Part shown: piece after piece, positions 16,562 through 23,830 of the stretch
Layout of the letters: each line of letters starts with the position of its first letter
Numbering within the stretch: the stretch's first letter is position 1
Source: Tatumella sp. JGM91
GTDB taxonomy: Bacteria; Pseudomonadota; Gammaproteobacteria; Enterobacterales; Enterobacteriaceae
Assembly: GCF_018257575.1 (NCBI RefSeq)
Contig: NZ_JAERJP010000006.1
Location: 62,001 to 126,000 of the forward strand
DNA length: 64,000 nt
Direction: 5' to 3'
Translations under genes and position numbers: made by a program
Notes under the pieces: model-generated
Databases searched by the model: none
Told to the model about the DNA's origin: nothing
What the model saw: the letters and a program-made list of their open reading frames with translations, nothing else

Positions 16562-17860
16562 ATGAAACAAACAATGCTGCTGGCGTTGCCGGTTTTACTG
16601 TGCAGTTTTCCGGTATTCGCTGCACCTGTATTAAACAGTGGTGATACAGCGTTTATGTTTATCACGGCCTCACTGGTATTGCTGATGACATTACCGGGAC
16701 TGGCCCTGTTTTACGGCGGGATGGCACAAAGTAAAAATGTATTATCCGTATTAACGCAAGTATTTAGCGTCACGGCACTGACTGGCGTTATTTTTGTTTT
16801 GTATGGCTACAGCTTTTCATTTACCGATGGTCACTCACTAAACCCTGTAATTGGCAGTGGTCAGAAAGTTTTTCTGCGGAATATCACTACAGATTCCCTC
16901 ACCGGTACCGTACCGGAATATGTTTATGTCTTCTTTATGCTGACTTTTGCTGCCATCACTCCGGCGCTAATTACCGGCGCATTTGCTGAACGGATACGCT
17001 TCTCTTCGATGCTGGTTTTTATTGCTCTGTGGGCCACTATTAACTATATCCCGCTGGCACATATGGCCTGGGGCGGCGGCTGGATCGCTGCATTGTCGGT
17101 ACAGGATTTTGCCGGGGGCGATGTTGTACATATTAATTCCGGGGTAGCCGCCCTGACGGCTGCAATCATGATTGGCCGTCGTCAGCAATTTCGGACATCC
17201 GCACTGATTCCCCACAATATGACAATGACGATGACCGGCGGCTCTCTGCTGATGCTCGGCTGGCTGGGTTTTTGCGGCGGCTGTGCGCTGGCAGCTAACG
17301 GTTACAGTATGCTGGTGATTCTTAATACCCTGCTGGGCGGATTCGGAGGAGCGCTGTCCTGGATGCTTCTCGAATGGCGGATTCATAAACGTCCCGGTTT
17401 ACTTGGCATTATTACCGGTGCCGTGGCGGGGATGGTCGGAATTACTCCGGCCTGCGGATATACCGGACCTGCCGGGGCAATCTGTGTCGGCTTACTGACC
17501 GCGCCTGTGTGTCTGTTTTTTATTGGCCGAATTAAACAACGTCTGAATATTGACGACGCCTTCGATGTCTTCGCTATTCATGGTATCGGCGGTATTGTCG
17601 GGGGAATACTGACCCCCGTGTTTGCCCTGACCCTTCTGGGAGGAAGCGGTTTTTCTGCCGGACGTCACCTTACGGAACAATTACTGGTGAATGTCGGAGT
17701 CATTCTGTTTACTCTCGTCTTTTCTGCACTGACCAGCTGGATTGCTTTAATGCTGGCGGCAAAAATATGCGGCGGATTGCGCACCAGCCGTGAAAACGAA
17801 ACAGAAGGCCTGGATATTACAGAACACGGTGAAACCGGATATCGTTTCGGTAATAACTAG
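16562..17860 (+). CDS. amt: Amt family ammonium/methylammonium transporter
   Basis: A 432-residue Amt channel with a signal peptide (MKQTMLLALPVLLCSFPVFA) and about eleven membrane helices. The pore pair of histidines is present: His190 in VVHINSGVAALTA and His340 in FAIHGIGGIVGG. The periplasmic Phe gate lies in FMLTFAAITPALITGAFAERI. Amt proteins carry methylammonium as well as ammonium. Its position at the end of gmaS-mgsABC makes methylammonium the probable physiological cargo. No glnK accompanies it, unlike the usual glnK-amtB pair. The start follows GAGG at 16552. Confidence 0.93.
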   Translation: MKQTMLLALPVLLCSFPVFAAPVLNSGDTAFMFITASLVLLMTLPGLALFYGGMAQSKNVLSVLTQVFSVTALTGVIFVLYGYSFSFTDGHSLNPVIGSGQKVFLRNITTDSLTGTVPEYVYVFFMLTFAAITPALITGAFAERIRFSSMLVFIALWATINYIPLAHMAWGGGWIAALSVQDFAGGDVVHINSGVAALTAAIMIGRRQQFRTSALIPHNMTMTMTGGSLLMLGWLGFCGGCALAANGYSMLVILNTLLGGFGGALSWMLLEWRIHKRPGLLGIITGAVAGMVGITPACGYTGPAGAICVGLLTAPVCLFFIGRIKQRLNIDDAFDVFAIHGIGGIVGGILTPVFALTLLGGSGFSAGRHLTEQLLVNVGVILFTLVFSALTSWIALMLAAKICGGLRTSRENETEGLDITEHGETGYRFGNN

Positions 17861-17865
17861 CCCAC

Positions 17866-17904
17866 AGCCTGTCAGTGATAAGGAAAATCTTTCACTGACA
17901 GGCT
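17866..17904. terminator. Hairpin terminator between amt and HxlR gene
   Basis: A 13-bp perfect stem (AGCCTGTCAGTGA / TCACTGACAGGCT) with a 13-base loop begins a few bases after the amt stop. There is no long T run, but the convergent position suits a bidirectional terminator. Confidence 0.6.
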
Positions 17905-17946
17905 ATTCACTCCGCCCATAACAACAAACACACCGTGCCCGCGCTG

Positions 17947-18306
17947 CTATTCTGCAAATTTTTCTCCCCAGTCACGCATGCTCAGTAATACAGGTTCAAG
18001 GCTCCTTCCCAGCCTGGTCAGTGAATATTCGACACGGGGAGGGACTTCCGGATAAATTTTGCGGGTAACTATCCCATCAGCTTCCAGTTCACGCAATTGC
18101 AGTGTCATCATTCTGGGTGTGGCAGATGCTGTTCGCCTGCATAACTGGTTAAACCTTAAGGTTCCGCCAAGAAGATGGAATAAAATCACGGGCTTCCAGA
18201 CACCGCCAATCACAGACAACGTAACTTCAACGGCACACCCGGTACGCTGAGGTTTCCGTATCCGTGATTTACTCACTGTTTTATTCTGCTCTTCACTATC
18301 ATTCAT
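17947..18306 (-). CDS. HxlR family transcriptional regulator
   Basis: A 119-residue winged-helix regulator. It has GCAVEVTLSVIGGVWKPVILFHLL near residue 25, LRFNQLCRRTASATPRMMTLQLRELEADGIV in the recognition region, and the wing PPRVEYSLTRLGRSL. A cysteine occurs in the conserved GCxVE position where redox- or electrophile-sensing relatives carry one. It diverges from the oxidoreductase gene at 18387 with an inverted repeat in between, so it most likely represses that gene. Confidence 0.88.
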   Translation of the reverse strand: MNDSEEQNKTVSKSRIRKPQRTGCAVEVTLSVIGGVWKPVILFHLLGGTLRFNQLCRRTASATPRMMTLQLRELEADGIVTRKIYPEVPPRVEYSLTRLGRSLEPVLLSMRDWGEKFAE

Positions 18307-18323
18307 GATACTACCTGCTTTAT

Positions 18324-18339
18324 TTGTACGTACTTACAA
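18324..18339. promoter_or_regulatory. Putative HxlR operator
   Basis: TTGTA at 18324-18328 and TTACAA at 18334-18339 form an inverted repeat (TTGTAnnnnnTTACAA-like) in the short region between the divergent HxlR and oxidoreductase genes. The position fits autoregulation and control of the neighbour. Confidence 0.5.
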
Positions 18340-18386
18340 TAAATATATTTTCCTGTCAGGCTACTCTTTTTACAAGGAGCATCATT

Positions 18387-19367
18387 ATGAAAGGCTATAT
18401 CCTGACAGGAAATATTTCACCGGCACTTCATCTGACAGAGTTACCGGCACCGGAACCCGGCGAAGAACAGGTGCGAGTAGATATAAAAGCGGTTTCTCTG
18501 AACTACCGTGATCTGCTGGTCGCAGAGCAGACACAAGGAGATATTCCTCTTTCCGACGGAGCCGGCGTTATCAGTGCAGTTGGTTCAAAAGTCACCGGAT
18601 TAAAGGTCGGTGACCGGGTGGTGATCGGTTTTATGCCCGGCTGGGCAGGAGGCGAATTTTCTGCAGAAAAGCAGGCCAGCTCCCTCGGCGGGCCGGGAGT
18701 TAATGGTGTGCTGACAGAACAGGTCAGGGTACCGGCTTCCGGTGTCACCCTTATCCCGGACAGCATGTCATTCGAACAGGCCGCCACCTTGCCGTGTGCC
18801 GGTGTCACTGCATGGTCAGCACTGTTTGAACGTCGTCCGTTGCAACCCGGGGAAACCGTCTTACTGCTGGGTACCGGAGGGGTTTCTGTGTTCGCACTTC
18901 AGCTGGCAAAACTGGCGGGAGCGCGCGTCATTATCACCTCTTCTTCCGATGAGAAACTACAACGGGCGAAAGCTCTGGGGGCGGATTACACCATCAATTA
19001 TAAAACGAACCCTGCATGGGCTGATGAGGTTCTGTCACTGACCAACGGCACAGGCGCAGACTTAACAGTAGATGTTGCCGGTCCTCAGACATTAAATGAC
19101 TCCCTGAAAGCGACCCGGTTTGGCGGACGTATCTCTCTGATGGGCGTACTCACCGGTTTCAGAGGTCCCATTGATACACTGTCTGTTCTTGAGAAACGTA
19201 TCACACTGCAAGGGATTTATGTCGGCCCTGTCAGTACTCTCAGCTCACTGGTCAGGACCGGTATCGAGCCTTATATTGATCAGGTTTTTGACTTCTGCGA
19301 AGCAGAGTCTGCCTATACAACGCTGAGAGAGAAGAGCCATTTCGGTAAACTGGTCATTCGTATTTAG
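18387..19367 (+). CDS. NAD(P)-dependent medium-chain oxidoreductase (quinone-oxidoreductase-like)
   Basis: A 326-residue MDR-superfamily enzyme. The catalytic domain has LNYRDLLVAEQTQGDIPLSDGAG near residue 35 and the cofactor domain LLLGTGGVSVFALQLAKLAGA near residue 170. The structural and catalytic zinc cysteines are not seen, so it resembles quinone or enone reductases rather than alcohol dehydrogenases. I chose the ATG at 18387 after a perfect AAGGAG; an upstream TTG-started extension has no support. It pairs with the divergent HxlR gene, suggesting induction by a reactive quinone or aldehyde. Confidence 0.88.
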   Translation: MKGYILTGNISPALHLTELPAPEPGEEQVRVDIKAVSLNYRDLLVAEQTQGDIPLSDGAGVISAVGSKVTGLKVGDRVVIGFMPGWAGGEFSAEKQASSLGGPGVNGVLTEQVRVPASGVTLIPDSMSFEQAATLPCAGVTAWSALFERRPLQPGETVLLLGTGGVSVFALQLAKLAGARVIITSSSDEKLQRAKALGADYTINYKTNPAWADEVLSLTNGTGADLTVDVAGPQTLNDSLKATRFGGRISLMGVLTGFRGPIDTLSVLEKRITLQGIYVGPVSTLSSLVRTGIEPYIDQVFDFCEAESAYTTLREKSHFGKLVIRI

Positions 19368-19415
19368 TATCCAAAGGTATAAACCGGCCGGAGCCTAATC
19401 TCCTCCGCCACGAGT

Positions 19416-19445
19416 AAAAAGGCGGCAACGTTATCCGCTGCCGCC
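19416..19445 (-). terminator. Terminator of the pilus operon
   Basis: GGCGGCA / TGCCGCC stem (19421-19427 with 19439-19445), 11-base loop. On the minus strand it is followed by five Ts. It lies about 60 bases beyond the last gene of the pilus operon and also faces the oxidoreductase gene. Confidence 0.7.
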
Positions 19446-19503
19446 TGTGTGCTCTCCGGAATATCACCAACCCGTTACGGGCCGGCTTTACCCTTCAGCC
19501 GGA

Positions 19504-20109
19504 TTATTTATGAACGTAATAACTTGCATAACGTGACTGTTCAATATTGGCAGTCCAGCGGCCTGCAACCACATTATTATCCCAGCCATACCAGTTCGGG
19601 TAAGAGGCTGATGCAATCCCAATTGAGCAGTTAGTGGTCGGGTTATGGACATACCCCCCGCGATAGCTTCCCTGTGTCCAGCGCCGTACGACGACCTGAA
19701 TCGGCTGAGCGTAATAGCCGGGAGCAACATTGATATTCCAGTTGTAGTTAGTGCTGAAACTTTGCTGATGGCTATAGTTAGCACTCACATTGAACAGACT
19801 CAATGCATCACCAATCACCGGTATTTTACTCAGATTTAAACCTACGGTGCCGCCCCACTGATAACCCGTGGTTTTGGTCTGTCCCCAGATATAAGTACAG
19901 CCAGTCACGCCGCCAGAGCCTTTCGGACATAAATACACCGGCCCGCGCCAGATCCAGTCTTCCCAGGTATTGCGATCCTGAGTCTGGGCAAAGGCTTTCG
20001 AATTACTGGTCAGTAATACATTTTCTGTATGTCCGACAAAACAGGTGGCCGCAAAACTATTCGATAGCGGAATCAGTGCCGCTAATAATGTCAGTGAAAT
20101 TTTCTTCAT
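19504..20109 (-). CDS. Secreted protein of unknown function at the end of the type IVb pilus operon
   Basis: A 201-residue protein with a clear signal peptide (MKKISLTLLAALIPLSNSFA, cut before ATCF). The mature part has four cysteines (23, 61, 71, 161), which could form two disulfides, and about ten tryptophans. Residues 80-150 alternate polar and aromatic residues as in long beta strands (GYQWGGTVGLNLSK, FNVSANYSHQQSFST, NYNWNINV). That pattern loosely recalls the stem region of leukocidin-type or aerolysin-type pore formers, but I cannot name a family. It starts 15 bases after the preceding gene, so it belongs to the pilus operon. TcpF and CofJ are secreted proteins encoded with other type IVb pili; a similar cargo role is inferred. 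Confidence 0.8.
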   Translation of the reverse strand: MKKISLTLLAALIPLSNSFAATCFVGHTENVLLTSNSKAFAQTQDRNTWEDWIWRGPVYLCPKGSGGVTGCTYIWGQTKTTGYQWGGTVGLNLSKIPVIGDALSLFNVSANYSHQQSFSTNYNWNINVAPGYYAQPIQVVVRRWTQGSYRGGYVHNPTTNCSIGIASASYPNWYGWDNNVVAGRWTANIEQSRYASYYVHK

Positions 20110-20124
20110 TATTTGTCCCCTGAA

Positions 20125-20643
20125 TTATTGGAAGATCTGGTCCGGCGTATTATCGGAACTCACAGACGACGTGGTTTTCTCGTCTGAGAATAATTCGGCA
20201 GAGTACTGGCTGGTTGTCAGCTCAACCGGCGTCATCAGATAACCATCACCTGACGGTGATGTTTTAAACATAATGGCATCTGCCGCAACTGAAGACCCGA
20301 TAATCTGACTGGCTAACTGCGCGGCTTTGGTACTGCCTTTACTGCCATCGAAAATAACCTGTTTGCCATTATTTAATGCCTGAATTACCGTGTTTTTTAA
20401 TGACTGGCCGGCATTCAGTGAATCACCCACTAATAAAATATCGTAATTATCGGCACTGCCTGCGGTATATTTTGTTTTAAGGTAGTTAAATACCCCGCCA
20501 TTACTGTCAGACAGAGAATAATAAACCGGTGTTGTTGCTGCACTCACTGGTTCCTGAGTTGCTGACGTCTCTGCTGCCATCCCACTGCCAACAAACGTTC
20601 CTGCCAGCGAGAAAGCCAGTATGCTTTTCATCATCTTATTCAT
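20125..20643 (-). CDS. Secreted protein resembling the cytolysin pro-domain, type IVb pilus operon
   Basis: A 172-residue exported protein with a signal peptide ending near SGMAAET. The core (about 40-140) reads YYSLSDSNGGVFNYLK, then IQALNNGKQVIFDGSKGST, then AADAIMFKTSPSGDGYLMTP. The order of strands and the (N/Q)xxKxVxxD and GxxxxTP segments look like the N-terminal chaperone domain of Vibrio cholerae cytolysin (LVINQQKRVLVDFSQ, GELLFTPFD). This is a resemblance by eye and is not tested. The Ser/Thr-rich tail has no known motif. It lies 81 bases after pilV and directly before another secreted protein, so the pair may act together. Confidence 0.78.
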   Translation of the reverse strand: MNKMMKSILAFSLAGTFVGSGMAAETSATQEPVSAATTPVYYSLSDSNGGVFNYLKTKYTAGSADNYDILLVGDSLNAGQSLKNTVIQALNNGKQVIFDGSKGSTKAAQLASQIIGSSVAADAIMFKTSPSGDGYLMTPVELTTSQYSAELFSDEKTTSSVSSDNTPDQIFQ

Positions 20644-20724
20644 TATAAACCCCGTAGTTATAGAGAGTGATATATACTGCCAATCGTTTTATATTGAGAA
20701 CACCTCCTTATATTTATTTTAAAT

Positions 20725-22140
20725 TTACTGATAGGCTGATAATGAGAACTGACCATTACCACATCCATAAGCCTGAGCCGGGTGTGATACCACAGAAAAT
20801 CCGGCGCCAGGCGGAATAGCGAAAATAACCGATGAGCTGGGTGTAATATTTTTACCCTGACTACTGTTATTCGCCACCAGAATGCCATTAACCATCGCCC
20901 GAAGATCAGAGAAGTTATAACAATATCCGTCTCCGGCCACCCGACTCAGTGACGTATTCCCGCCACTGGCTGATATCCATACCATCTCTCCGGTACCATT
21001 CACGCCCTGATATATCCCGCTACGTCCGCCAAGACTGGTCAGATGAATATTATTTTTCATAAACCCGACCCACTGGCCGTTATAGCAAATTAAAATACCG
21101 GCACTTCCGCCATTGGCAATTAATCCGTCATCACTACAGGGGGTATTCAGTGAGGCACTGCCTTTAATATCCAGATATTCCCTGGCTGTCATCCTCCCGT
21201 CAGCGGATATTTTTCCTGCCTGAATTTCTCCGGCCGTTGAAATTCCTTTGTCTTTCCAGACCCTGACCCATTGATCATCATTCATATAGAACCCGCCGTT
21301 ATGGGTACTATTAATCCAGCCTTTATCTCCGCGGGTTACCAGTGAGCCGCCCACTGAGCGAATATCCGTTTCAGCGGTGATATTGCCACCACTCCATATC
21401 CCTGATTTTGCAGAAAGATTACCCGATGATACCCCGTCACTGACCGAGATATCCCGTGCTGTAATCTCGCCGGCATTACGCAACTGATGGCGAGTCAGGT
21501 CTATATCCGCATGCATCTGATTCAGCTCCGGATGTCCGGTAACGGCATAACGGTACAGTCTGTCACTTTCACTAAAAACACTATGCATAGTATCTGCAGA
21601 GAGTAATATGGCGAGATGTCCCCGGCTTGCCGGAATTCCGGATAACGCCGTGTTTATCTGCCAGCTGCCATCAACCCCTGTTGCCTGATTATCTTCACTG
21701 ATATATCCCGACTCACCATGCATTAGACGTGCAATATAACGCATTCCTTTTTCACTCAGGGGGTCGCCCTGCCGCGAAAGAAGTAATCCGGTAATATTTT
21801 TATTTGTAAGATTGTCGAGGGTAAAAAAAATACTATACTGCTGTCCCTGATTATTCTTCAGAAAGATATTTTTACCCAGATAACCTTGCTGTTGTAATTG
21901 CCTGGCGGTGACTGCAACCACTTTTTCTGCCAGCAGCGATTTCTGTAAATCCGCATAATGATCTTTAAGATAATATTCTGCCGCCTCGGAAAAAATATTA
22001 GTTTGCCTGGCCGTTACCATCCACTCCTGAAGCTGTAAATAATCACTGTAACGCTGATAACCTATCGGTGCAGCAATAAGAATCAGGGCCAGTACCAGAC
22101 TCAGTGAAAAAAGAGTATCTCCTCGATGTATTTTTATCAT
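20725..22140 (-). CDS. pilV: Type IVb pilus adhesin/minor pilin PilV
   Basis: A 471-residue PilV-type protein. The N-terminus MIKIHRGDTLFSLSLVLALILIAA carries a short leader ending in HRG, then a hydrophobic helix as in prepilins, and a QEWMVTARQTNIFSEAAEYYLKDHYADL coiled region. The rest is a long repetitive beta-rich stalk (NAGEITARDISVSDGVS, NLSAKSGIWSGGNITAETDIRS) and a C-terminal Cys-containing tip (NFSDLRAMVNGILVANNS to YGCGNGQFSLSAYQ). In plasmid R64 the PilV tip is varied by a shufflon; here there is a single fixed C-terminus with no recombinase or inverted segments. It lies seven bases after pilU. Confidence 0.88.
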   Translation of the reverse strand: MIKIHRGDTLFSLSLVLALILIAAPIGYQRYSDYLQLQEWMVTARQTNIFSEAAEYYLKDHYADLQKSLLAEKVVAVTARQLQQQGYLGKNIFLKNNQGQQYSIFFTLDNLTNKNITGLLLSRQGDPLSEKGMRYIARLMHGESGYISEDNQATGVDGSWQINTALSGIPASRGHLAILLSADTMHSVFSESDRLYRYAVTGHPELNQMHADIDLTRHQLRNAGEITARDISVSDGVSSGNLSAKSGIWSGGNITAETDIRSVGGSLVTRGDKGWINSTHNGGFYMNDDQWVRVWKDKGISTAGEIQAGKISADGRMTAREYLDIKGSASLNTPCSDDGLIANGGSAGILICYNGQWVGFMKNNIHLTSLGGRSGIYQGVNGTGEMVWISASGGNTSLSRVAGDGYCYNFSDLRAMVNGILVANNSSQGKNITPSSSVIFAIPPGAGFSVVSHPAQAYGCGNGQFSLSAYQ

Positions 22141-22147
22141 ACATTTA

Positions 22148-22762
22148 TTATATCTTTATTAAATTAATGAAACCTGTCATTGACCATAGGGCGAAAGCAA
22201 CAAAAAAATATGGCGCATAGGGTAATACCCTTTTATTAATCATCAGAGCGGAAAGAAAAAGCAACAAAAAACCACTTCCGGCCACCATACATATTTCACG
22301 CCATCCCATCCAGAAACTCATTCCGCTAATAAAAAAGATATCTCCCTGGCCGATAGAGTCCTGATTTATGGACAGCGAAATTATCCTTACCAGCTGAAAT
22401 GATGAAAAGAAAACCACCCAGACAATAGAGCAGTTGATTATTTTATCAGTGCCACATTGTAATAAGATGATTAATAATCCGCTCAGCGTGAAACTCATCG
22501 TAAAACGTAATGGCAGCCAGAAATTACTGATATCAATAACGGTAAATAAAATTCCCCATACTAAAAATACCCCGATCACTGGCGGGCTGGCGGGAGGTTC
22601 AGGCACCACCAGATACATACCGTAGAGTGCACTGAACATCCCCGTCACTGACAGCATCAGCGTAGCTGCGGGCTGGATCCCCTGATGTCCGCGAATAAAT
22701 TGTTGTGACTGCCTGACCATCAGGATACCCGCCGGGATAAATAACAGTATGCTGCTGAGCAT
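22148..22762 (-). CDS. pilU: Type IVb prepilin peptidase PilU
   Basis: A 204-residue integral membrane aspartic peptidase with six or seven helices. The two catalytic Asp are visible: Asp77 in FTVIDISNFWLPLRF and Asp141 in SIGQGDIFFISG (the GxGD motif). It lacks the N-terminal methyltransferase domain of PilD, as expected for PilU of R64-type systems. It cleaves the leader peptides of PilS and probably PilV. The start overlaps the pilT stop by one base. Confidence 0.88.
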   Translation of the reverse strand: MLSSILLFIPAGILMVRQSQQFIRGHQGIQPAATLMLSVTGMFSALYGMYLVVPEPPASPPVIGVFLVWGILFTVIDISNFWLPLRFTMSFTLSGLLIILLQCGTDKIINCSIVWVVFFSSFQLVRIISLSINQDSIGQGDIFFISGMSFWMGWREICMVAGSGFLLLFLSALMINKRVLPYAPYFFVAFALWSMTGFINLIKI

Positions 22763-23229
22763 TAGTCCTCCTCCCGCTGTGAATACCTGATATATGTCAG
22801 ATAAACCTTATGAATATAGCGCTGCCTTGCCGGATCCCGGCCCTGTAAAAAACCCGTATTATAGGTCGCCAGACAGGCCCAGTTATTGCCACAATACCTC
22901 AGGTGACGGGCCAGAATCGCGGCTCCGGTGTCAATATTCAGGCACCCGTCTTTCAGCAAATCAGCTGCCGAGGTGATCCGATGCTGGCGGATAAGCCCGG
23001 CAATATGTACCGAATTAATCTGCATTAAGCCATAATCCCTGCTGATAACCCGGCCCTGCAGGTTCCGGTTAACACCGATACGGTCAGCCACACCATGACT
23101 CTCAACCTCACTGATCGCCCTCAGTAAATTCACATTAAGATGGTAATGGCGGGCCGAACTTTCAAAACAATCGGCGGCAGTACAATGCAGGGATAACAGG
23201 GATAGCACAGCAAGCAGCCAGCCTTTCAT
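22762..23229 (-). CDS. pilT: Lytic transglycosylase PilT (type IVb pilus)
   Basis: A 155-residue periplasmic lysozyme-fold protein. I chose the ATG at 23229 because it gives a signal peptide (MKGWLLAVLSLLSLHCTAA) and starts right after pilS; a longer frame runs into pilS. The SLT features are the catalytic Glu in LLRAISEVESHG, the RDYGLMQINSVH motif and HLRYCGNNWACLATYNTG. It opens peptidoglycan for pilus assembly. It is unrelated to the retraction ATPase also called PilT; no retraction ATPase is present in this operon. Confidence 0.9.
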   Translation of the reverse strand: MKGWLLAVLSLLSLHCTAADCFESSARHYHLNVNLLRAISEVESHGVADRIGVNRNLQGRVISRDYGLMQINSVHIAGLIRQHRITSAADLLKDGCLNIDTGAAILARHLRYCGNNWACLATYNTGFLQGRDPARQRYIHKVYLTYIRYSQREED

Positions 23230-23233
23230 GCTG

Positions 23234-23815
23234 TCAGTTCGCGCTGTAAAATTCGAGACGGTTATTATCCTTACCGCCCTCTGCAGACTGGCAATCTGCT
23301 GCTGCCATCGCCGCCCCCTGACTACTGGTATAATCATGGCCGTTGACACGGATATGATCGATAAAGGTGGTACTGCCGAGTTTAGTGATCAGTGTGGTAC
23401 AGGCTTCGTCAGGAACACCGTCATAGCGCAGTACAAACCCGCTATCACTCCCCTGTCCTGATACACTGTCCGGAGCCAGAGTGACACTTTTCCCCCACAG
23501 GTTATTCAGAATTGCCTGCCCGGACGATTTATCTCCCATAATCGCCATATTGCCAGGCGCACCACCAAAACGGATCAGCGCCCCGGTCATTTCCCGGTCC
23601 GAAGCGAACTGATAACTCCCTCCGACTTTCAGCATATTACGGGTATTGGTCATCAACTCACTGATATTCCCCATCTCAGTATTAGTATCATTACGGCTGA
23701 ATAACCCGCTTCCCACACTGATGCCAATCACCAGAACAATAAGTGAGATAGTGATCCAGATTCCGGCTTCGAACAACGAGATAGCACCCCGATGTACCCG
23801 TGTTGCTGTAGTCAT
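23234..23815 (-). CDS. pilS: Major type IVb prepilin PilS
   Basis: A 193-residue prepilin. The short basic leader MTTATRVHRG is followed by AISLFEAGIWITISLIVLVIGISVG, the hydrophobic assembly helix. Cutting after Gly10 would put Glu at +6 rather than the canonical +5. The mature domain has two cysteines (in VPDEACTTLITKLG and AMAAADCQSAEG) that should form the pilin disulfide near the C-terminus. It lies 15 bases after pilR. R64/ETEC-type systems name this subunit PilS. Confidence 0.92.
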   Translation of the reverse strand: MTTATRVHRGAISLFEAGIWITISLIVLVIGISVGSGLFSRNDTNTEMGNISELMTNTRNMLKVGGSYQFASDREMTGALIRFGGAPGNMAIMGDKSSGQAILNNLWGKSVTLAPDSVSGQGSDSGFVLRYDGVPDEACTTLITKLGSTTFIDHIRVNGHDYTSSQGAAMAAADCQSAEGGKDNNRLEFYSAN

Positions 23816-23830
23816 TTTTTTTTCCTCTGA

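Noticed and set aside
20725-21200. Shufflon at the pilV 3' end
   Set aside because: No inverted repeat segments or recombinase gene were found.
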